Notes under the pieces: generated by a model | What the model saw: only the letters and a program-made list of their open reading frames with translations | The model's database searches: none | What the model was told of the DNA's origin: nothing | Assembly: GCA_035591015.1 (NCBI GenBank) | Contig: JAXIUW010137781.1 | Coordinates: 1 to 13,220, forward strand | DNA from: Cephalothrix simula | Lineage: Eukaryota; Nemertea; Palaeonemertea; Archinemertea; Cephalotrichidae | DNA: 13,220 nt | Direction: 5' to 3' | Part shown: piece by piece, positions 1-9,700 of the stretch | How positions within the stretch are numbered: position 1 is the first letter of the stretch | How the letters are laid out: every line of letters begins with the position of its first letter | Program-made: the position numbers and the translations under genes

Positions 1-574
1 CATACTTTATCAGGATAGTTTTGAATCCCTATTCATTTGTACACGGAGGATGGACTATACTCGCTCCTGTAGCCAAAGACATTTGCTTAAATGAAAAAAT
101 ATTTTCGAACTTTAAAAATTTTGACTACATGCGTATTATTTACAGAGTTTTAGGCGATTTTAAGCAAATTTATTTTTGGAAAATCTAGTGGGCGAAATCA
201 GGGGAAGCCAGCCCAAGTTCTTTAATTGAGACTATTTGTACCCATTTTAGTTAAACAGAGTATTGTTAGAAAATAACATAAAGAATAGTACACGCTGGCA
301 CTAACGAAGGAGATTATTAATTCGAACAATGTTTTCATCATACTTTAATATAAATTACTTGTCAAATTCAATTTGGCACTATTCTTAATGACAAAAAGAA
401 TGCATTAGCATTGATTGTTGTGAATGTTTAATGTTCCTATCTTTTACTAAAGAATATCTGTTAACATCTATAAATGTGATTCTTTAAAGTCATTTCAAAT
501 TGCTCTTTTATTTTTTATACATATATTCCTTTCAACCATTGTTATTTTGTTTTTTCTAAATTGTATCATCACAG
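1..574 (+). other. Upstream intron sequence, no exon seen
   Basis: A+T-rich sequence ending in the exon 1 acceptor. I see no open stretch flanked by splice signals that leads into exon 1 in phase 1, and no promoter evidence. It is read as the 3' part of a longer intron; the upstream exons lie outside the window. Confidence 0.6.
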
Positions 575-717
575 GCTTCCAAGAGTTACATCGAGCTGAA
601 AGTGAGATAAGTTTTGGTGACTCAGACGAACCAATAATGGAAAATTTAACTGAAGGTGGTGTTACTATAAAGAGGAAAGGCAAGCAAGTAGTGCAATCTC
701 GGTCTGGAAATCAAAAG
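575..717 (+). CDS. PCLO: Exon 1 of window: linker before the PDZ domain
   Basis: Acceptor ATCACAG ends at 574; donor AAG|GTACAA at 718. The first two bases complete a codon from an upstream exon, so the exon enters in phase 1 and leaves in phase 0. It encodes 47 full residues, an acidic first half ([13 protein letters not shown]) followed by a basic half ([16 protein letters not shown]). The region is predicted disordered and has no recognised domain. The frame is fixed by the next exon, whose PDZ-proximal sequence is recognisable. Confidence 0.75.
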
Positions 718-3700
718 GTACAAACCTTGAAAGTAATGTTAAAATTTATAACTATCAAAATTAAAAAAATTAAAAATTATAATATATCTTTAAATTCTAG
801 AAACCAAGAGATTCTACACCTCCTCAACGGCCAAAGAAATATAAGTTTCCAATTAAACGAATTCTTCTTACCAATAAAGAAAGTAGGAGTGGTACATTAA
901 GACGTGGTGCAAAAAGTGCAGGTAAAAATGTTTCATAATCTTTTTAATATTGCAACAAGGTTTTGAAAGAAAATACAAATATACAATATAATGCTAAACA
1001 ATAAATGTTTGCTATGTAAACCCACTGTATAGCACTGCATAATACATTTACAGCCACGGTCTGAATACCCATTTATGAAAATTAAAGAAATATTTGTAAT
1101 GCGTTTTTCTTAATGGTTGTTAGCTAGAACATCACAGAGCTGCTTTTGATATATTACGCTCACAGCTTTGGCAAACAAATATCTATCTATGCTGTCACTT
1201 CACGTCAAGTTACTAAATTTTCAGTTCTAGCTGCATTTTCAGGAACGTTATCCTTCTTGGTATTCTACCTTTTATTCAGACCTTGGCATATTGCTTGTAA
1301 ATGTTTTATGTCAACGAAAATCAGGAGAGATTTTCGAAAAGGTTGGTTATTTTGCTGGCAACATCCTGTCTAGTATTAATGACAAGACTCAGATACTTGT
1401 GAAATAAGAGGTTTAAATTCTCAAGTGTCTATCTTTGATATCTTTAAAACCTTTGCAAGCTTACATAAAAATAACACATAATTTTCAATTAACACTGGTT
1501 ATCATTGTGATAAATCTGTTTCATTTTAAAGGAAATGCATTAGGATTAAAGATTACTGGAGGAAAAAGGATACCAGGAACTGACATTGTTGGTGCTTTTG
1601 TCCAGGCAATATATCCTGGGGGTGCTGCTGATCAACTACATGGGGAATTGCAAGAAGGTATTTACTTTAAATGTGAAGAATAATCCAGCTACCCATGTTA
1701 AAAAGACAAACCAAATATTCATTTTAATGAATGCATAATTTGTACAGTTAACATGGCAGAAGGTAATAAAATATTAGAACAACATATTTTAATTTAATTA
1801 TAGGTGATCAAATTTTGGAATGGAATGATGTTGAATTGACTGGAAAATCGTATGAAGAAGTGCAGCAAATAATTGCTCAACCTAATGGTGAAATAGAAAT
1901 GGTAGTTCGTCCGTAAGTTTAATTATCATTATTTTGACTGACCGAGTTCCGAATCTATTATTTCTAAAAAATTATGATCGTCTATTTTCCAGTGCCAATG
2001 TATCCCTAACTCATAGTACTAGTAAAACTTCCACAACATCAACAGTTTCAACTTTAAAATCAGATAGTTGTCATTCGCTCTATGATAATATTGAAATCAG
2101 CACTAGTGAGGCTGAAGATCAATACGGTAAGAGAACTGGTAATAATATCAAAAACATTTAAAATACCCAATCAATTTATACTATTCAAGTTTAAAGTTTT
2201 AACCAATTAAAAATCTTCCTATGCAGACGAAATACTTCGAACACAACAAGGAGTAGATCCAAATTTATTGGCAGCCCATTTAGAGGGAATTAGGGAAAAA
2301 ATGTCTCCAGGTGTATCGCCAACATCTTCACAACATGATATGCATAAAACACCACAAAATATTTTGAGTCCCAGTGCAAGAAGCCCAAGACGGTCTCCAT
2401 CGGTGCAGCATGAGATTAAACAGCAACAACAAAAATCAGGATCAAGAAGTCGGGAAACAAGATCAAAGGTTGGATATCCTTATGCTGTTTTTATCATTGG
2501 GAAATGAGAAAAATACAGAGTGTGAATGCATTATATACAAATACAGTAGTACGACAATAAGTAAGATACAAAAATACAGAAAGAAAAATGTAGGCTTATG
2601 CAGTAGAAAATTCTATAGAAGGAGTTGTAAAGCAAGTTGTAAAGATTCTAAAATTCTATAAAAGCAAGTTGTAAAAATTCTAAAATTCTATAAAAGCAAG
2701 TTGTAAAAATTCTAAAATTCTATAAAAGCAAGTTGCAAAAATTCCAAAATTCTATAAAAGCAAGGTGTAAAAAAATTCTATAAAAGCATGTTGTAAACAT
2801 TCTATAAAAGCATGTTGTAAAAATTCTATAAAGGCAAGTTGTAAAAATTCTATAAAAGCAATATGTAAGAATTTTTTAAAAGCAGGTTAGATTATTACAA
2901 TTACAAACCCAAAAACAATTATAATATGGTTACGTATATAGATTTCATCGCACTTTGTTTAATATTTTAGAAATCAATAAATTTTCTGAAAAGCAATATG
3001 TAAGAATTCTATAAAAGCAGGTTAGATGCATACAATTATCAGATAAGACCAGTATTATTTATTCTAATTAGACTAGAGAAGTTAGGAACAGAAAATTCAA
3101 TATATTTACCAGTACAGTCAGAGCCACAATTCATGAGAATTGAAAATCAATTACTACATATCATAAGCATTTTTTAATGAATTTTAATGAATTATATGTA
3201 TCTCACTAGCTCGCAATTCAAGATTTATTGGACGAATCAAAATTATGATACTTGGATGCATGTTGAATATATCATTTTTTCGGCGAGGACAACTAAAAAA
3301 ATGATATTAGACGAGGTGCGCAGCACCGAGTCCAATATTATTTTTTTAGTTGTCCGAGACAGCCTAACACAACTACATGTATCCACAAAAATCTAATATA
3401 AAATAAAATGTCACTGTACTAAAGTTTTATATCAATATTACTTACCAACCAATTTTGAAACCTGTCCAAAAAACTTCATGAAAACGCCAAATTAATTTAT
3501 TTGTCAAGTATTGCATTAATAAAATGTTTCAAAAATATCATTTTCATGCTTTAATTTTTCAACCAATTTAAATGCTAATTTCTGACCTCCAGCACGGAAG
3601 AGTGTACTTTGATTTTTAGATATTTTAGTATCACAATCAATTATTATATATTTTAGTATTATTATATAATTATAATGTTGCTAGTTAAGCTGCAAATGGA

Positions 3701-6700
3701 TCGTTTGTAATGCACCATTTCAGAAAGAGACACTATACCAAGAAACTTAATCAAGTATCCGGTTCTAGAAGAAAAACAAATAAATGCCAATATATATTTC
3801 AGGGTTCAACTCCAGTCCGTGGTCAAGAGGGAAAGCATGTTGGGGATATTCAGGTACGAAATAATAGTTGTACAAGAATTCTTAAGAAAACTCCGAAATA
3901 TTTGCTATATTCCCAATGCACATTGGCAAGTAATAGTGATCTACGTGTATTTCGTTATTAAAAAAATGAAATGTAATGATATCAAAATTAAAATTCATGA
4001 TACTTATTAAGGATGAATTTTCAAGTAACCCTTAGTTTTTAACTTGAGCAAAGCGCTCGGTCAAAAAAATTTCGTTGAAAATTCATGTTTATATACTATC
4101 TTGTATTATTTTTATTATTTTTTCAGATCCAATTAGATTATGATGATTACGACGAATCATTTAGCGTTCTAGTTGCGAAGGCCAGGCACTTAAAACAAAA
4201 GGATCCAAATGTCCCACTTAACCCATATGTCAAAATGTACCTGTTACCAGGAAGAGGGTAATGCGCATATCACCAAATGTCACCGTTGAGGGGGGCCGGT
4301 CAAGGCGGGGACTGTACCGCATTTTTTAACTTTCAAACCCCGACGTCCCCGGGGGACTATATATATATATATATATAAAATCGAAATCATTTCATTATCA
4401 TTTTCATTTTTCATTTTTAACTCATTTGTGATATTTTTAGAAGTTGTTATATATTTAAAAAAGAAAGACAATAAAAATGTTTCTATGTGACTAAATCAAT
4501 TGACAATATGATCTCCCGAGTTATTATATTTCTAGACATGTACAAAGATCTATCAGTTGGATCTATATAACATTTTTGCTAAACCGATGTGTAATCCCTG
4601 GGGATCGGGGCAAAGACAAATGTGCACTCTGTAGCAAACACCGGGGCGTTGAAGTTCTAATGCCGCCTTATATTCTGCACTGTGCAGTCCCCTCCCCACC
4701 TGGCCCCATCTGTGGGGACATTCGAATATATGCATAATAGGTACCATTCGTAAATGAAATAAATTGCGCATATAAATGGAGAATAAAAGAAACGATTTCA
4801 ACTAAAACACCTTTGTTACAGTCATGATAGTAGAAGAAAGACCAGATTTGTTTCAAATACAACTGAACCAGAATGGAATCATACCCTTGTGTTTATGTCA
4901 GTGCCGAGAAAGGATATGAAAAATCGCACATTAGAAGTAACTGTTTACAATTATGAAAAGCAAAGACCTCATGATAGCATTGGTGAAGTCACAATTGATT
5001 TAGCAGGTAACATTTTTACCTACATGTTCATATATATATACTTTTTAAACACTAGCATATTTTGGGCACTCCATGTAATTCATTAATATTTGGGTACTAT
5101 TTCTAACCTTTCAGATGATTTTCGAATTGACCATAGACCACACTGGTATCCACTAACAGCACCATCAGTTGACGGATCAGGATCCCAATATTCACTAGAG
5201 CAATCCGATTCTCCAAGCAGATCTTCTGAAGCGTCTGGTAAAAGTAGAGAAAGACGCGAGCAAAGGGATCGAGACAGAAATCGAGATCGTGAACGCGACC
5301 GAGACAGATCACAAAGCAACCAAAGGCGTGATGCATCCCCTCGTCCCCGTGGAGGCAATAATAGAAGTAATGTAAGTAAAACCACGGGTCAAAAAGGTTT
5401 TTCTTCATGCAAGGCCCAAATACCTTCAGTTCAACCTTTCATAAAAAGTTTTGCTTCATATCATGGCAAACATATATACATACAGTAACACTAAAGTATT
5501 TCACTTGTATTCATCAATGTAAATTTACCATTTCACAAAGTAATGCAAATGATCCTCTGAAAATATGCAAATAAAATCTTGAAGCAATATAACTGAGTAA
5601 TTTTCAAGGCAAAAAATTAGCCAAAGGGTCATATTAAAGTTCAACAGCTAGCTAAGATGGAAATATAGTATTGAGATGAAGTGACAATTTGCGAATTGTG
5701 AATTGTATCTTAGCTGTTGAACTTTAATGTCCATATGATTGTTATGCATATACTTGTACTATAATACAAGTCCTACACACATTTGTAATTGTAGTGTTAT
5801 AATATTTATTAATAATTTTTAGAAATAATAGTTTAGAATTTTTGATCAGTTAAAATTAGTTATATAACAAGGTATTGTTTAACATATAAACTTTATACCA
5901 TTGGTAGTTGGGTCAAACATAAATTTTCAACATTCTGTATAACCTTAAAATGTAGAAATTAAAATTTAATTATTTAAAACTTAATTATTCATAGTTCCTT
6001 AAAGGGAATAAGGTCTGTTAAAAATTAGATACCGGTATTAATCTTTGTTATATTTATGCATGTTGAAATATAAATGAAGGGTATGGAGAGTTGCAAAAGC
6101 AAGGAAGGCTTTATGAAAAAGAATATTATCTTACAGCATCCATACCCTTCATGCTTAATGCACAAATCACAGAAGTATTTTTTACATGCTTGCTCATGTT
6201 TGTCAAGCATAAATTTCGAATTTGAGGCCTGTGGTTGATATTTCAGAAAACAACAACGTGGCGTCAGTATTTTGGTCTTCCTCAAGACAATGAAATGTTC
6301 AACTACTTCTCTGTTGTTTTTTCTGGAGGTTGCTGTGGTCGAGCACAAAAAGCTGTAAGGATTTAGAATATGTTACGTTGCACGTATAGAATACATTTGT
6401 CGATTCCCTTTTCCTATTTGAGTTACGCACAAATGCAACAAAGCAATTTTTAATATCAAATAGAAAATATTTAAAAAAAAACTTTATAGGGTGTATACTG
6501 CAAAACAGTTTTATACCAAATAACATTAATATGCACTTTTAATGATTTTAGTAATCAAATGCTTCGGTACTTCAAATTCTTGCTTTCTTTTGTTTAAGCA
6601 ATGTTATTAACCATTTGAATTGATGCTTGTTTTCATGTTGAAGGAAGTATAATATTCTTATTATGCACGCATCCTATTAACATCTTTTTTTAAAAATAAT

Positions 6701-9700
6701 ATTCATTCAATTCATTTTTTGATATTTATTTTTGTTTTCTTCACTGAAACGGGAAAATTTGACTAATGGTCAGTAATATAGAACAGGTAATTAGTTCAGA
6801 ATATAAATTATTGGACAATTACTTGAACAAACATTTTGCAGCACTTAACATTTTTTTAAATTTAATATTTGGGCCTTGCAAATGATTTTTTACTAATGCT
6901 TCTTATTTAATTTATCCAACGTAAATATGTTGTAGAGTACTTGTAAATGTCTTCCCCAATTAATTTTTGCATGAACATCAGTTTCGTAAATATATATAAT
7001 CAGCTTATCCTGAAGCGATCGAGGAAATTTTATATTTTTATTTATTATAGGCCTATCAATAATAACCCTCAATAATTTATGCCTTTCTTTTTTATTTCAG
7101 ACAAATCTTGTCAGTATAAGTAATAATATACTTATTACATCTAGCATAAACCAATATCTTTACTTGTTATTTTCAGCCTCCTAGTCACATGACAACTGGA
7201 GAACACTTTAGTCCTAAAAGAGGAAGACGAGATGTTTGTGAACGTGAAAGTAAGTGTAATGTTTTCTGTTAGATTTCTGAAATTTTGGACGAGTGTTTTA
7301 AACCAGGAAAAATTATATGATTTTTAAACTATGAACTGAAATAATCTTCAGTTTCTTGGATATTTTGATATTGTAAACGTACAGTATAGCTCATGATGTT
7401 AAGTCCTTTTTTTAAATAGTTGGAGAATTTGGGAGGCAAATGGAAACAAAATTTTTCATATCTAAATTTGATTTTTTAAGTTGAGCGACGGGTTGAAAAA
7501 AATAATATTTAATTCTTAATTTTAATGAGCTCCTTTTTTGGTTTTTTATTTATGTGAATTGATTATTAATCATTTTTCTTTATCGCATATATTTCACAAA
7601 CTTTGAGTAAAAATTGTCATTACAAATAACTTTTTTTGTAATTTCCACAATTTTCTTTAGTTTTTTTTATTTTTTGGGTGGCTAGCGAGAAAAAAATAAA
7701 AATAAATTTTTTTTCCATTTCCTGAAAATCTCGAGTGGCGGAACCTGTAATCCAACTAATTTTCAAAAAAGACCTTAGTATGAATGAATGGAAAAAGTTT
7801 GAGATAAGCAAATCCTTCTAGCTCACTTAAAACTGTTACTCTTGAATGTTTTTCTTTATATTAATCAAAAATGCTGTTAGAATAATGTTTTCATTTGCAA
7901 AACATACTGACAATGAAACCTAGTGAACATTCAGTAAAAGGACAATATTAATTAGTTAAAAAATCATATACTCTCAATTGTCCGGAAAAAACGCTATTTG
8001 AAAAGGAAAGCATAAATCTGTGCTGAATTTTTTTAAACAGTTAATTCATAGAAACTGTTTCCTTCAAATATTTCTTGACTGTTCATAATCTATAGAGCCT
8101 TTTTACTATCATTTTATAGATTATCATATGAATGGAGGAATACCAAGCATATAACAAGAAAATACGAGTATTTATATATTTTGAATACATTGCGAAATTT
8201 TACACCTTTAAATCACCCTACTCCTGAAAAACTGCTGATAGATCCTGTAGTAACATTTATCTATTTTGGATATAATCCTGTGTAGCTTAATGGTTATTGG
8301 CCAATTTAAAATAAGGGTACATAAAGTTTTGCATGAATAATTATTTTTATTAGCAGCAGCATGTTAATTTTTAAATACTGATATTTTACTTAGTATGAAT
8401 AGTTTGTGTGTATGTTTCTGTTGTAAAAGAATTTCAAATTTCAAATACATAGATACAAAAAGAAAAATCTTCTGCATGTGCTCAGTCTATATTGACAATA
8501 TTCAACATTTTAGCTAGATGTAGCTAAGTACATGCCTGTAGAAAGCCCTATTTCTTATCTAGATCTAAAATAGAATATCTGAAAAGGAAAAAGAAGCCTA
8601 TGGCAAATGAAGTATAATTTTTGTCTATTCCGTCAAGCAGCCTACAGGTAATGGTAAAATATTGGAGCTCGGTAAGAGTATTAGAAGTTATTGTGCTTAG
8701 CAGATCTACGAGAGCGTTTAACACATTTTAAGGCTTGTAACATTTCCACTTAGAATGAATCAATCAATAACACATAACACATGAGAGCGCTTTATATTTA
8801 AAAATCAAATTATAAGTTTTAGTCATTACATTTTTAAATGTGAATTACTTTTTGCAGGGGGAGCATCTGAATATTGCAGGCACCAAGGTCTGAAAAACAA
8901 TTAAAACCACCCACCTAAGGCATTGCTGCACTTTTTCGACATCAATCAAAAGCACCATTCCCAATCATTCATTTTTCAGACATCACATTAGCACTTTTTT
9001 AGATTGATCAAAATCACTCAGTTTCACTTTTCATTCACTTTTTGAATGATAACTGAAAATACCCTGCCACTTTTCTTGCATTTTCTTAACTTTTCTGACA
9101 CAAATAAATCGCGAGGTGATAATTATTTTACGCTATCTTGTATGGGTTTCCTATGTAGTTAGCGTAAAATAATTATCACCTCGCGAAATGCAAATCACCC
9201 CTCACTTTTCTGACATTGGAAAAGTGTTCTGAATTTAAAAAAAACACCCACCCGTCCTGGTGTTTACACTTTTCAGAAGCTCCCCCTGCTTTTTGAATGA
9301 AAATTAGATTAAACTACTTCCCTCGATATTGAGACATGTCCAGAGCACTTTGCATTTTGAAGAAAATTTCACAACACAATTGAATACACCTGGCTAATTA
9401 CCCGCATGACGATAGAAGTGACAATAGAATTTTCACGCCGTATAAATCTCTAGACATGTATGTCGATATTTAAATCAATCAAGAATTAGACTAAATATTA
9501 TATTCTATTATTTTTTGATACTTAAACAATAGTAGCTTAAACAATACTAATACGCTTAGGTACAATTCTTATCAAAACAGTTTCCTTGTTAAATGAATAA
9601 AAATATTACTTTGTTTAAATTATCTTTTCATCAATAATTGTTTGAATGTTGTAACTTGGTTTATTACAGGTCTACAATTATCTTATTTTTAAGTCAAGAA

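Larger units (their letters stand above)
2469..3802 (+). other. Intron 6 (1334 bp) with tandem array and fold-back
   Basis: It contains a minisatellite (2630-2889), a displaced copy of its last units (2991-3027), a fold-back element (3287-3355) and two AATAAA hexamers (2976-2981, 3518-3523). No exon found. Confidence 0.8.
4258..4821 (+). other. Intron 8 (564 bp) with G+C-rich patches
   Basis: It interrupts C2A after PGRG. It holds two G+C-rich islands (about 4288-4356 and 4591-4720) unlike the rest of the window and a TA dinucleotide run (4358-4377). I looked for a small phase 2-2 exon, since vertebrate Piccolo has an optional insert here, and saw none. Confidence 0.75.
5372..7176 (+). other. 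Intron 10 (1805 bp)
   Basis: It lies between the charged-repeat exon and exon 11. It contains two fold-back elements (5633-5728, 6074-6152) and the candidate cassette exon (6247-6354). The remainder, about 6360-7176, is A+T-rich with no feature I can support. Confidence 0.75.

Noticed and set aside
547-574. ATG start at 547 for the first exon
   Set aside because: The sequence before 575 is a pyrimidine-rich acceptor region, not coding; the true start is upstream of the window.
1146-1373. 75-codon open frame with hydrophobic stretch in intron 2
   Set aside because: No splice phases that fit exon 2 to exon 3, no recognised similarity; intronic chance reading.
2374-2661. Plus-strand open frame overlapping exon 6 and the tandem array
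   Set aside because: Wrong frame relative to the spliced protein; its end is translated minisatellite.
4553-4862. Minus-strand frames across the G+C-rich patch in intron 8
   Set aside because: Coding look comes from G+C-rich repeat sequence lacking stops; no family recognised.
5083-5408. Two minus-strand open frames of about 100 residues with RSRSRSR and Leu-rich runs
   Set aside because: They are antisense to exon 10; the apparent repeats are the reverse reading of its Arg/Asp codons.
6025-6348. 107-codon minus-strand frame
   Set aside because: It overlaps a fold-back and the candidate exon on the other strand; no domain and no plausible splice or start context.
7095-7126. Possible small exon after TTTATTTCAG in intron 10
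   Set aside because: Available donors give lengths that do not join phase 0 to phase 0.
8855-8892. Exon-like piece after CTTTTTGCAG in intron 11
   Set aside because: The apparent acceptor is the target duplication plus the end of the 434-bp element.
9109-9186. microRNA precursor
   Set aside because: The stem is perfectly paired and lies inside a transposon-like element; no mismatch pattern typical of microRNA precursors.
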